A stretch of 64,000 bases of DNA from positions 1 to 64,000 of the forward strand of contig JUEM01000007.1 in assembly GCA_000817085.1 (NCBI GenBank), written 5' to 3'. The DNA is from a marine actinobacterium MedAcidi-G1. Its GTDB lineage: Bacteria; Actinomycetota; Acidimicrobiia; Acidimicrobiales; MedAcidi-G1. Below, in pieces: positions 44,288 through 54,942 of the stretch; positions within the stretch are counted from its first letter, which is position 1; each line of letters begins with the position of its first letter. Below the pieces are notes generated by a model, which searched no databases, was not told the DNA's origin, and was given only the letters and a program-made list of their open reading frames with translations. A program made the translations under genes and the position numbers.

Positions 44288-45255
44288 TGAGTAAATCAAT
44301 TGCCTGTATCGGCATGGGCGTAATAGGTTGCGGCTGGGCTTCACATTTTTCTGGCCAAGGTATGGAGGTTCATGCTTGGGATCCTGATCCAAAATCAGAA
44401 GATCTCTTTAAAAGGACAATTGAACAAGCTTGGCCTTCGATGGAAAAACTAGGTCTAGCAAGTGGGGCGTCTCCAGATCTTGTGGTTTTCCATAAAAGAA
44501 TTGAAGAAGCTGTTGAGAACTGTTCACTAGTTCAAGAAAGCTCTCCTGAACGTCTTAAATTGAAACAAGAACTTATTTCTGATTTAGATAAAACTTGCGA
44601 TGCGGATTGCGTAATTGCATCATCGACCTCAGGTTATTTAGTCAGTGACCTAGCTTCGCTATGTAAGGTCGCACCAGACCGTGTTGTGGTTGGGCATCCA
44701 TTCAACCCTGTTTATCTACTGCCACTCGTAGAACTAGTGTCAGGACCTCAAACTTCAGTAGCGTCGATGGATAGGGCTGAAAATATTTATTCAAATTCTG
44801 GGAAAACAGTATTACGACTTGAAAAAGAAGTCGACGGTTTTATAGCAGATCGACTTCAAGAAGCTATGTGGCGTGAAGCCCTTCATATGGTCGCTAACGG
44901 AGAAGCAACAGTAAAACAATTAGATCTTTCTATCACTGCCGGACCCGGTCTGAGGTGGGCTCTAATGGGTCCGATGCTTACGTTTCATCTAGCGGGAGGC
45001 GAGGGCGGTATGGCCCATATGCTCGATCACTTCGGACCATCACTTCAATCACCTTGGACCAGATTAAAAGCTCCAGAATTAACTGGATATCTCAAAAATG
45101 CTGTTGTAGAAGGTTGCTTGGAAGAAGCTGCTGGTAGATCTGTAGCTGACTTAGTGGTTGAACGTGACAAGGGACTTGTGGCCATCATTCAAACTCTTAA
45201 TGATTTTAAAATTGCAACTTCAAAGAAAGATACAAATAATGAAGGAAGTGATTGA
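44287..45255 (+). CDS. cdhA: L-carnitine 3-dehydrogenase
   Basis: A 322-residue protein of the 3-hydroxyacyl-CoA dehydrogenase fold that oxidises carnitine to 3-dehydrocarnitine with NAD. The N-terminal ACIGMGVIGCGWASHF is the NAD-binding motif; VVGHPFNPVYLLPLVELV and GPGLRWALMGPMLTFHLAGGEGGM are characteristic of the carnitine dehydrogenase group. The start at ATG 44287 overlaps the cdhC stop (TGATG). The dioxygenase gene starts within its last codons. Confidence 0.88.
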   Translation: MSKSIACIGMGVIGCGWASHFSGQGMEVHAWDPDPKSEDLFKRTIEQAWPSMEKLGLASGASPDLVVFHKRIEEAVENCSLVQESSPERLKLKQELISDLDKTCDADCVIASSTSGYLVSDLASLCKVAPDRVVVGHPFNPVYLLPLVELVSGPQTSVASMDRAENIYSNSGKTVLRLEKEVDGFIADRLQEAMWREALHMVANGEATVKQLDLSITAGPGLRWALMGPMLTFHLAGGEGGMAHMLDHFGPSLQSPWTRLKAPELTGYLKNAVVEGCLEEAAGRSVADLVVERDKGLVAIIQTLNDFKIATSKKDTNNEGSD

Positions 45256-46429
45256 AACAGGGGATTTCGATTTCTATCCAGTGGAACATCACATAATTGA
45301 TTCTTCTACCGATGGGAAAAAAGTCGAAATTAAATGGAGTGATGGTCATCTAAGTAAATTTCACTTCATTTGGTTAAGAGATAACTGTCCATGTTGTATT
45401 CATCCCGATACGAGGGAACCTATCTTTAACATAGTTTCGATGCCTGATGATCTGCTGATTTACTCGGTATCAACAACTCAAGAAGGCTTCTTAGAAGTTA
45501 TTTGGTCTGGAGAGCCACACACAAGTTATTTTCACCCAGGTTGGCTTAGATCTCACTGTTTTGATTTATTGAAGAAACCTTTTCCTGAACCTCTTACATG
45601 GGACTCAAAAAATAAAAAAGAGCCGGATCGGTTTGACTGGAACGAGATTATTTCTGATCCAAAAACTGAGAGAAAGTGGCTTTATTCACTTGTTGAAACT
45701 GGCTGTTCTATAATACAAAATGTCGAGCCATCGAAAAATGGTCTAATACAAATAGCAAAACGAATAGGTGTGATTAGAGAAACCAATTTTGGTCTTACCT
45801 TTGATGTGGAAGCAAAAACTGGGCCAGATACAGCCGCCTATACCGAGATTGGACTTCCTCCACACACTGATCTACCTACCCGCGAATACCAACCTGGACT
45901 TCAGCTACTTCACTGCTTAAAAAACTCTGTAAAAGGAGGAGAATCAATTTTAGTTGATGGTTTTCGTGTGGCAGAAGAAATTCGATTAAAGGAACCTGAA
46001 ACCTTTGATTTACTAACTTCGGTTCCATGGGACTTTGGCAACCGCAGCACCCTTACTGACTATCGTTGGAAAACACCAATGATTAAACTAGATAACAACG
46101 GAAAAATTGAAGAAATCAGAGTGGGTAACTTTCTACGTGTTCCTCTGCAAATTGATTTCGATCTCATAGAACCTATGTACAAGGCATATAAGTTATTAGA
46201 AACACTTAATCATGACGACCGTTTTAAATTACGTTTCCGATTAGAACAAGGTGAGTGTCTGATTATTGACAACCGACGAATCTTGCACGCTAGAGACTCA
46301 TTTGATTCTTCTACTGGTGAAAGACACCTTTGTGGCTGCTACATAGAGCGTGACGAACTTTGGTCTTCTATCCGCATGATTGAACGGAGAAATAGACAAA
46401 AAAGAATGAATTCTGCCTTGAATCAGTAA
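45239..46429 (+). CDS. gamma-butyrobetaine hydroxylase-like 2-oxoglutarate dioxygenase
   Basis: A 396-residue protein with the two-domain layout of butyrobetaine dioxygenase: an N-terminal zinc domain (IKWSDGHLSKFHFIWLRDNC, CPCC and a following His) and a TauD-type catalytic domain with the iron motif HTD in GLPPHTDLPTREYQPG and the distal His in RILHARDSFD. It should convert gamma-butyrobetaine to carnitine using oxygen and 2-oxoglutarate, feeding the two preceding enzymes. Trimethyllysine dioxygenase is an alternative for the family. I start it at ATG 45239, overlapping cdhA by 17 bases. Confidence 0.85.
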   Translation: MKEVIETGDFDFYPVEHHIIDSSTDGKKVEIKWSDGHLSKFHFIWLRDNCPCCIHPDTREPIFNIVSMPDDLLIYSVSTTQEGFLEVIWSGEPHTSYFHPGWLRSHCFDLLKKPFPEPLTWDSKNKKEPDRFDWNEIISDPKTERKWLYSLVETGCSIIQNVEPSKNGLIQIAKRIGVIRETNFGLTFDVEAKTGPDTAAYTEIGLPPHTDLPTREYQPGLQLLHCLKNSVKGGESILVDGFRVAEEIRLKEPETFDLLTSVPWDFGNRSTLTDYRWKTPMIKLDNNGKIEEIRVGNFLRVPLQIDFDLIEPMYKAYKLLETLNHDDRFKLRFRLEQGECLIIDNRRILHARDSFDSSTGERHLCGCYIERDELWSSIRMIERRNRQKRMNSALNQ

Positions 46430-46466
46430 TACTGAATTAGATTAATTTGACCCAAATGAGGAAAAT

Positions 46467-48359
46467 ATGACTGAACGTCTTACTGTGCCGATGCTTAAAG
46501 AAAATGGAAAGCTTCGTGAAGCTACATGGGAAGAAGCGCTGAACAAAGCTGCCGAAGGCTTTAAATCAGTTGTTGATTTACACGGATCTAAAGCTTTTGG
46601 AATGTTTAGTTGCTCAAAAACAACCAATGAAGTCAATTATGCGGCTCAGAAGTTTGCACGAAGAGTACTTGGTTCTAACAACATAGATAGCTGTAACCGA
46701 ACTTGACATGCCCCTAGCGTCGTCGGTCTGGCGACAGTGTTTGGAGTAGGAGGAGGAACCTCTTCTTATAAAGAAATCGAAGAAGCCGATGCAATAATTC
46801 TTTGGGGTTCAAATGCTAGAGCGGCACATCCTATTTTCTTTCATCATCTTCTGAAAGGATTGTCAAATGGCGCAAAAATGTGGACTGTTGACCCCAGAAG
46901 AACTGACTCAGCAAAATTTGCTGATGTTTGGTTAGGTATAAATGTTGGAAGTGATATCGCCCTCGCAAATGGCATAGCCCGTGAAATAATCGATGCTGGC
47001 TTAGAAAATAAAAAATTTATTAAAAATGCTACATCCGGTTATGAAGATTTCGTATCTCATATTGAGCCTTGGACACTAGCAAAGACTTCTAAAATAACCG
47101 GAGTCCCCGCCGAAGCAATTCGCGATTTAGCTCATTTCTACGCAAAGGCTGAAAAAGCCCAGATTGCTTGGACTTTAGGAATAACCGAACATCATACGGC
47201 AGTTGATAACGTCCTCACACTTTGTAATCTCTCTCTTTTAACTGGTCATGTAGGCCGTTGGGGTTCCGGTTTAGTTCCACTAAGAGGTCAAAATAACGTT
47301 CAAGGTGGAGGCGATATGGGTGCTTTACCCAATAAACTCGCCGGATTCCAAAATGTAGATGACGAGAAAATTAGATCAAAGTTTGAAACAGTCTGGGATT
47401 GTAAGATACCACCCGAGCCCGGCTGGCATCTTACAGAGATGTTCGAAGCAATGGAGAGAGAAGAACTCAAAGCGTTATATGTGATCGGTGAAAATCCGGC
47501 AGACTCTGATGCAGACGTAAACCATGCTCGAAAAGTACTAGAAGGCCTTGAAATTCTTGTGGTTCAAGACGTTTTTATGACCCGTACAGCTCAAATGGCT
47601 GATGTAGTACTGCCTGCTGCACTTGGTTGGGCGGAATCAGATGGAACTGTTACCAACAGCGAACGACGAGTTCAACGCACTCGTGCTGCTATAAAACCAC
47701 CGGGTGACGCACGGCAAGAGATTGAAATAATATCGGACTTAGCTAAACATTTAGGAGACAACAGTTGGGGTCAACCTACTGCTGAGGAACTATGGGAAGA
47801 GTTAAGGACTGTCTCGCCTATGCATGCTGGTATGTCGTGGGAAAGAATTGAAAATGAAGGTGGCATCCAATGGCCTTGCCCTGATGAAAATCATCCTGGA
47901 AGTCCCTTTCTTCACGACCGTCTTTGGAAGCAACCAGCTGAAGGGCGACTCGCTCCTTTTTCATGCGTAGAGGATCGCCCACCTGTCGAGTCACTAGATG
48001 AAAAATACCCTTTACGTCTTACGACTGGCAGGGTTTTAGACTCTTATAACACAGGTGTCCAGACCGGCAATTACGAATCTCCGATCCGGAGTGGGGAAGC
48101 CTTGGAACTTTCCAGCTTTGATGCAAAAAAACTTGATGTATCGTCTGGTGAACGAGTTCTTGTATCGTCACGTCGCGGAAGTATTGAAATGACTGTCGAA
48201 GTTGACTCTGACCTTCCAGTAGGACTTGCCTTTGCAACTTTTCATTTCCCTGAGTTAGCAGATGTGAACCAATTGACAAACAGTGCGTACGACCCGAAAT
48301 CTGGAACGGCCGAGTTTAAAGCTACAGCCATACGAGTCGAGAAGTTAGTCAATGCCTGA
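46467..48359 (+). CDS. fdhA: selenocysteine-containing formate dehydrogenase catalytic subunit (split form)
   Basis: A 630-residue molybdopterin-bis-guanine-dinucleotide oxidoreductase that oxidises formate to CO2. The frame is interrupted only by TGA at 46704-46706 (residue 80), in the context CNRT-Sec-HAPSVVGL, exactly where formate dehydrogenases carry Cys or selenocysteine followed by the conserved His. Reading continues in phase to 48359. A hairpin with SECIS features follows. The chain lacks the usual N-terminal [2Fe-2S]/[4Fe-4S] part; its own first residues, ERLTVPMLKENGKLREATWEEAL, correspond to the sequence right after the cluster domain in full-length FdhA. The ATG has GAGGAAAAT upstream. 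The next gene overlaps by eight bases. Confidence 0.93.
46704..46735 (+). promoter_or_regulatory. UGA selenocysteine codon and bacterial SECIS hairpin
   Basis: After the UGA at 46704-46706, 12 bases separate it from a hairpin at 46719-46735: GTCG pairs with CGAC, a bulged T (46723) and a C-G pair follow, and the loop is GGTCTG (46725-46730). Escherichia coli fdhF has the same plan: about 11 bases of spacing, a bulged U and a GGUCU apical loop recognised by SelB. Confidence 0.88.
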
Positions 48360-50139
48360 CATAAAATTTGGCACTTCCCTTCCTAGTCTCAATGAAAAAG
48401 AAGCTGTGGATGAAGTAGTTGAATCACACGGGCCGGTGACAATAGAGGTCTCAGAAAGACTTGTTTATGGAGGTAAACAACGGCAGAAAGAGAGAAGACA
48501 TCTTTTACTGCCAGCTCTTCATGCATTACAACGTGCTTCTGGGTGGATCAGTCCTGGTGGCCTAGATTATGCCTGTCGCATTCTAGAAGTTCCACCCGCT
48601 GAAGCTTATGGTGTGGCTACCTTCTATCACCTCTTCTCGGATCAACCGCCGAACGGTGATCAGATACTCCATGTATGTAATGACATTGCATGCGGCCTCA
48701 ATGAAGCTGATGATCTAATCGATGGTTTAAAAAAGGAAGGATATGAAACTAAATCCAGTCCATGTTTAGGCCAATGCGAACGAGGGTCAGCTGTTTTTGT
48801 TCAGCGAGTTGCCTCTGATGATTCTGTTCTATTCGACACCGATCCCAAAGAATTTCAAAAATCTTTAACTAAAAGTTCAGAGAAAGAATTAATTAAGCTG
48901 CCACAAGCTGGATCTGATCATTTGCGTCTTCTGTCCAGAATTGGAATCGTAGATCCAAATAGTTTAGAAGAGTATAGGTCTCTTGGAGGCTATGAAGCTC
49001 TCGTCAAAGCTCTTGAAATAGGAGATGAGCAAATCATCGAGGAAGTCACAAAGTCGGGGTTAAGGGGTAGAGGAGGAGCCGCTTTTCCAACAGGAATAAA
49101 ATGGAAAGCCGTAGCTGAGGAAAAACGCAGAGTTCATCATCTGGTTTGCAACGCTGATGAGTCAGAACCAGGAACTTTTAAGGATCGAATTTTAATGGAA
49201 AATGATCCATTTGCTTTGATCGAATCAATGACTATCGCTGCTCTTGCCGTAGGCGCGGAAAAAGGGTGGTTTTACATCCGGGGTGAATATCCGCTCGCTA
49301 AACAACGGTTGATCCAAGCCATTGAAAAAGCTGAAAAGTCAGGCTTATTGGGCGAAGATATTCTAGGTTCTGGAAGAAAATTTGATATTGAATTAAGAAG
49401 CGGTGCCGGCGCTTATATTTGTGGTGAAGAAACAGCATTATTTAACTCGATAGAAGGATTTAGAGGAGAACCACGCAACAAACCGCCTTTTCCCACAACT
49501 AACGGCCTTTTCAATGAACCGACAGTAGTTAATAATGTTGAAACTTTGGCAAATATTCCTCGAATAATTTTGAATGGTGGTGAGGCTTATGCATCTGAAG
49601 GAACCGATCAGTCTTCGGGAACCAGACTTTTCTGCTTAAGCGGAAGAGTGGCTTTGCCCGGTCTCTACGAATTTGAATTTGGTGCAACTTTGGCAGAAGT
49701 ATTGGATGCTGCGGGTGGTTTTTCGGGGTCTGGCAATCTCAAAACAATCCTTCTCGGTGGAGCGGCAGGTAGTTTCGTAACCCCAGAGTCAATTAACTTG
49801 CCCCTAACTTTTGAAGACACTCGTAATGCTGGGGTTTCGTTGGGCTCGGGGGTGATAATGCCTTTCAGTGATGAAGATGATTTAACAAAAACTGTCTTGC
49901 GCATAGCCGAATTTTTTCGTGATGAGTCATGCGGTCAATGTGTGCCTTGTAGGGTTGGCACAGTTCGGCAAGAAGAATTACTAATCCGAGCTGCTGATAA
50001 ACAATCTTTTAATACTGATATATCATTATTTGATGACTTAGCTACCGTAATGTCTGATGCATCGATTTGTGGTTTAGGGCATACCGCTGCATCTGCGGTT
50101 CGATCGGCTTTAAATCTCGGACTTATGGAAACTAAATAA
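48352..50139 (+). CDS. fdhB: formate dehydrogenase NAD-reducing subunit, fused NuoE-NuoF type
   Basis: The 595-residue protein joins two modules. Residues about 40-170 are NuoE-like, with the [2Fe-2S] Cys set in VCNDIAC and CLGQC. The rest is NuoF-like: GLRGRGGAAFPTGIKW and NADESEPGTFKDR (FMN and NADH binding), GAGAYICGEETALFNSIEG, and the [4Fe-4S] motif SCGQCVPC near the end. It passes electrons from the iron-sulfur subunit to NAD. Such fusions occur in other NAD-linked formate dehydrogenases and hydrogenases. Its ends overlap both neighbours. Confidence 0.93.
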   Translation: MPDIKFGTSLPSLNEKEAVDEVVESHGPVTIEVSERLVYGGKQRQKERRHLLLPALHALQRASGWISPGGLDYACRILEVPPAEAYGVATFYHLFSDQPPNGDQILHVCNDIACGLNEADDLIDGLKKEGYETKSSPCLGQCERGSAVFVQRVASDDSVLFDTDPKEFQKSLTKSSEKELIKLPQAGSDHLRLLSRIGIVDPNSLEEYRSLGGYEALVKALEIGDEQIIEEVTKSGLRGRGGAAFPTGIKWKAVAEEKRRVHHLVCNADESEPGTFKDRILMENDPFALIESMTIAALAVGAEKGWFYIRGEYPLAKQRLIQAIEKAEKSGLLGEDILGSGRKFDIELRSGAGAYICGEETALFNSIEGFRGEPRNKPPFPTTNGLFNEPTVVNNVETLANIPRIILNGGEAYASEGTDQSSGTRLFCLSGRVALPGLYEFEFGATLAEVLDAAGGFSGSGNLKTILLGGAAGSFVTPESINLPLTFEDTRNAGVSLGSGVIMPFSDEDDLTKTVLRIAEFFRDESCGQCVPCRVGTVRQEELLIRAADKQSFNTDISLFDDLATVMSDASICGLGHTAASAVRSALNLGLMETK

Positions 50140-51008
50140 TGAACGAAACTACGAAAACACCTTCTGAAACGCTCGTGGAAATTAGCCTGAACGATAAAAA
50201 GATTTCCGCTCCTGCGGGTTCAACAATTCTAGATGTCTGCAAACAGGCGGATATAGAAACTCCAACACTTTGCTGGGCTGAAAATTTAACCCCGGTTAAT
50301 GCGTGCAGAGTTTGCGTAGTTGAAGTAGAAGGATCTAGAGCACTAGTTCCATCATGTTCAAGACCAATCGAAGAGGGAATGGTGGTTTCAACTGACTCTG
50401 AAAGAGTTAATACCAGCAGACGAATGGTTCTGGAATTACTAGCTTCATCAGTTGAACTTGATCGGGCTGATAAAGAAATCCTTGAGTGGATAATTCACTA
50501 TGGTTCAAATCCTGACCGCATGGGTAATTCAAACGAAATTAAAACGTCGAAACAACCTGTCAAAATTCAAGATGATCTTTATGTTAGAGATTATGAAAGA
50601 TGCATTCTTTGTTACAAGTGTGTTGAAGCATGCGGTGAAGAAGCTCAACACACTTTTGCTATAACTACAGCGGGACGCGGTTTTGAAGCACACATCTCAA
50701 CTGAATTTGATATCGAATTACCAGATTCTGCTTGCGTTTACTGTGGCAATTGCATAGGGGTTTGCCCCACGGGGGCCTTAGTTTTTAAAACTGAGCATGA
50801 CATGCGCGAAGACAACTCTTGGAATCCTGATGAACAAACAATTACTGAAACGGTCTGTGGTTTTTGCGGGGTTGGTTGCAACTTGGAATTACATACCCAA
50901 GACGAAAAAATTGTAAAAGTTACATCGCCAGCGGATCATTCCGTTACAGAAGGGCACCTGTGTATAAAAGGTAGATTTGGTTGGCAACATGCTCAACCAA
51001 AAAACTAG
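50139..51008 (+). CDS. formate dehydrogenase iron-sulfur subunit (N-terminal half of FdhA as a separate protein)
   Basis: The 289-residue protein corresponds to the front part of a standard NAD-linked FdhA. It has a [2Fe-2S] ferredoxin domain (Cys45, 56, 59, 73), two [4Fe-4S] clusters (Cys155, 158, 161, 165 and Cys199, 202, 205, 209), then at 240-275 the VCGFCGVGC...CIKGRFG motif of the molybdopterin-oxidoreductase [4Fe-4S] domain (Cys240, 243, 247, 275). It ends GWQHAQPKN, just where the catalytic subunit's sequence would continue. It should form the electron wire between the molybdenum site and FdhB. The stop TAA of fdhB overlaps its ATG. Confidence 0.92.
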   Translation: MNETTKTPSETLVEISLNDKKISAPAGSTILDVCKQADIETPTLCWAENLTPVNACRVCVVEVEGSRALVPSCSRPIEEGMVVSTDSERVNTSRRMVLELLASSVELDRADKEILEWIIHYGSNPDRMGNSNEIKTSKQPVKIQDDLYVRDYERCILCYKCVEACGEEAQHTFAITTAGRGFEAHISTEFDIELPDSACVYCGNCIGVCPTGALVFKTEHDMREDNSWNPDEQTITETVCGFCGVGCNLELHTQDEKIVKVTSPADHSVTEGHLCIKGRFGWQHAQPKN

Positions 51009-51403
51009 GACAGTGTCTCTTTCTCTAAAGAAATAACAACCGCACAATGATCGAGATCTTTTTTTGAAAATTGGCTAAAAAACCTAATCAATAGGTATTG
51101 GATCCCATATTTTTTTTGAATAGCGTTTTTAACCTGTTTATATTCTTTTTCGTCTGAGTCAACTACTCTCGCTGAGCCCGAATATGACTTCGAGCCCTCA
51201 GTAAGCTCACCTTTGCGATTGCAGGACTGAAGCTCAACACTCGGGTTTCGCCCGATGCGACGAACTTTCCACGTTTTTTTCCCGGTGGTAAAACCGACTC
51301 GCCCATCATCTAATAAAGAAATCCAAATCGGTGTTCTTTTCTGACTTCCATCTTTTGTCCAAGTCGACAAACTCACATAACGTTGATTTTCAATCAATGT
51401 CAT
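51005..51403 (-). CDS. PPOX-class (FMN or F420-dependent) split-barrel oxidoreductase
   Basis: A 132-residue split-barrel protein of the pyridoxamine-phosphate-oxidase-like group, with RYVSLSTWTKDGSQKRTPIWISLLDDGRVGFTT and KVRRIGRNPSVELQSCNRKG, typical of actinobacterial F420- or FMN-dependent members. Substrate unknown. Its 3' end overlaps the end of the formate dehydrogenase operon by four bases (convergent). It begins directly after groEL and may be co-transcribed with it. Confidence 0.83.
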   Translation of the reverse strand: MTLIENQRYVSLSTWTKDGSQKRTPIWISLLDDGRVGFTTGKKTWKVRRIGRNPSVELQSCNRKGELTEGSKSYSGSARVVDSDEKEYKQVKNAIQKKYGIQYLLIRFFSQFSKKDLDHCAVVISLEKETLS

Positions 51404-53018
<1,615 letters not shown>

Positions 53019-53051
53019 TCATAAAAGAATTGAAACAGATTTCTTGTTAAA

Positions 53052-53065
53052 AGTGCTCTGGCACT
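53052..53065. promoter_or_regulatory. inverted repeat upstream of groEL
   Basis: AGTGC-TCTG-GCACT lies 46 bases upstream of the groEL ATG on the minus strand. It is not the CIRCE element: the half-sites face the other way and the spacing is wrong. Possibly a different heat-shock operator or a transcript hairpin. Confidence 0.25.
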
Positions 53066-53171
53066 CTTCTGCTTAGACTGCTAATCCAATCATATTAAGA
53101 AGAAAAAACCAACCTTTTTATACCAAAACACCTAGAAAATCAAGTTTTTTGACATTTTTGGAATAAAGCAA

Positions 53172-54164
53172 CTATTGGGATAATAGCTTTATACGTTCAG
53201 TTACTAGCCTCTCGATGCATAGTTCTGTTTCTGAAAAAGCACGCTCTTCCCCAAAAGTTTCTACCAGGGAAACGCAATCAACTTTTTCAACTACTTCACT
53301 ACTAATCGCACCCGCAATTACAAAAACTGGAACTGAATATACATCTGCATAACGACATACACCTGAAATAACTTTTCCTTCAAAAGATGTCTTGTCAAGA
53401 CGGCCCTCACCTGTAATAACCATGTCAGATTCAAGAATCATTTCGTCAAGACCAATTTCTTGAGCAATAAAATCAAACCCATCAACTAATTTGGCTCCAG
53501 CAATAAACAGTCCGCCCGCAAGCCCTCCAGCCGCTCCACCTCTTGGGATTTCTTCAACCGAAACTCCATATTCCTCTTCATAAACCTGCGTGAGTCGTTG
53601 TAAACGGCGATTAAGAAACTCCACTTCGGTGGAAGTGGCTCCTTTCTGCATAGCGAAAGTATCAGCCGATGAAAGAAAATCTGTTCTAACGTCGCATGCT
53701 GCTATAAGTTCAATACCTTTATAACGAGCTAGTGGCCCCATAGCTTTTAAAGCTCCCAGCCCACCGTCCGTACTAGCAGAACCACCGAGACCAACGATTA
53801 TACGTTCAGCACCTTTTTCTAAGGCATAGCGAATCAATTCGCCAGTACCTTTTGACGTAGCCTCCAAGGGATTATTACTTTCAGGCCCTCCTGCCAATGC
53901 AAGGCCCGACACCCTAGCAACTTCTATTACTGCTGTTCTATCAGCTAATCTCCATTCTGCTTCTACCGGTGTGCCTGAAGGACCTGTAACAGTCGTCGTA
54001 CGATTAGCACCTCCAAGAACTTCCAGAGTGCCTTCACCTCCATCTGCCAAAGGGGCACCCGTAGGAATCCACCCAGATTTTTCAACCGCTTTTTTAATTG
54101 CACTAGTAACTTCTAATGCGGTTAATGACCCACGAAACTTATCTGGAGCGGCTAGAACCCGCAC
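53172..54164 (-). CDS. glycerate 2-kinase (GlxK/GarK type)
   Basis: A 330-residue glycerate kinase that phosphorylates D-glycerate. It starts VLAAPDKFRGSLTALEV with ADGGEGTLEVL near residue 42, then IIVGLGGSASTDGGLGALKAMGP near 122, and VITGEGRLDKTSFEGKV near 250, all family signatures. Start codon and length are normal. The LytR_C gene ends two bases upstream. Glycerate metabolism links to photorespiratory or sugar-acid breakdown. Confidence 0.94.
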   Translation of the reverse strand: MRVLAAPDKFRGSLTALEVTSAIKKAVEKSGWIPTGAPLADGGEGTLEVLGGANRTTTVTGPSGTPVEAEWRLADRTAVIEVARVSGLALAGGPESNNPLEATSKGTGELIRYALEKGAERIIVGLGGSASTDGGLGALKAMGPLARYKGIELIAACDVRTDFLSSADTFAMQKGATSTEVEFLNRRLQRLTQVYEEEYGVSVEEIPRGGAAGGLAGGLFIAGAKLVDGFDFIAQEIGLDEMILESDMVITGEGRLDKTSFEGKVISGVCRYADVYSVPVFVIAGAISSEVVEKVDCVSLVETFGEERAFSETELCIERLVTERIKLLSQ

Positions 54165-54166
54165 TT

Positions 54167-54838
54167 TTATGAACCGTAAATCTCTTTATCAGATCCCAAA
54201 AATACGATTACATTTGCAGTTGAAACTCTATCAATGCTTCCTTCGGGTACAGGTAATCCATTAGTTGGAAAAGAAGTAAGCAAGTCTGGCATTATCCCAA
54301 GAATATCCGTTACACCTTTTGCGTCAGGTGAGAATTCAGGTTTGTAATAAATCCAAGACTTTTCGTCTTTGTTTCCATTAGCGGGTGACAAAGTTGTATA
54401 TCCATGGGGTTTAAGCAGATTTGTAACTGCTCCTGCAGCTCCGCCTACTCCAGAACCATTTAATACAAGAACCTTTACGTCACTGGGTGGTCTAGTTGGT
54501 AAAGGAGGTGGACTTGTTGTGGTTGTTGTCTCGACCGCTATTGTTGCAATTTCTGGAACATTCAAGGGTGGCAAATCAGCAGGTTGTTCATCTGCAATCT
54601 GTGTCATTTGGCCAGATGAGCTCAAAGCATCAGAACTGGCTCTCTGTGGGTCGTCATCCAAACCTTTCCATAAAATTACGACACCAAGAACAACTGCTAC
54701 AAAAATTAGTAAAAAGGCTCTAGGGGCGGCAGATGTGTTACTGGGTGCTATACCCTTTCCACCCAACGGTGATTGAAAACTCATTCTGCCTTTATTAACT
54801 GCATACGGCTGCCGGGTATGACTTTTTATAATCACCAT
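54167..54838 (-). CDS. membrane-anchored LytR_C-domain protein
   Basis: A 223-residue protein with a short cytoplasmic N-terminus, one membrane helix (AFLLIFVAVVLGVVILW near residue 42), a Thr/Pro-rich linker (VETTTTTSPPPLPTRPP) and a C-terminal LytR_C domain (VKVLVLNGSGVGGAAGAVTNLLKPHGY). Related domains bind cell-wall material or accompany wall-polymer ligases. It faces the outside of the cell. Start uncertain; an ATG at codon 19 (GRMSFQ) is possible. Confidence 0.85.
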   Translation of the reverse strand: MVIIKSHTRQPYAVNKGRMSFQSPLGGKGIAPSNTSAAPRAFLLIFVAVVLGVVILWKGLDDDPQRASSDALSSSGQMTQIADEQPADLPPLNVPEIATIAVETTTTTSPPPLPTRPPSDVKVLVLNGSGVGGAAGAVTNLLKPHGYTTLSPANGNKDEKSWIYYKPEFSPDAKGVTDILGIMPDLLTSFPTNGLPVPEGSIDRVSTANVIVFLGSDKEIYGS

Positions 54839-54942
54839 TCTCTTCTCTCTTGCAAGTAAATCTATACCAAATCATCCTCCGATAAAGGATCATAATCAAG
54901 TACCCCCTGATAGTTTGCTAACTTAGCTCTAGATCAATAAGC

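Noticed and set aside
46704-46737. FDH gene as a pseudogene or two genes with a GTG restart at 46737
   Set aside because: The frame is unchanged across the UGA, the position is the known Sec site, and a SECIS-like hairpin follows; a restart would remove the catalytic residue.
53052-53065. CIRCE element for groEL
   Set aside because: CIRCE is TTAGCACTC-N9-GAGTGCTAA; here the arms are AGTGC then GCACT with four bases between.
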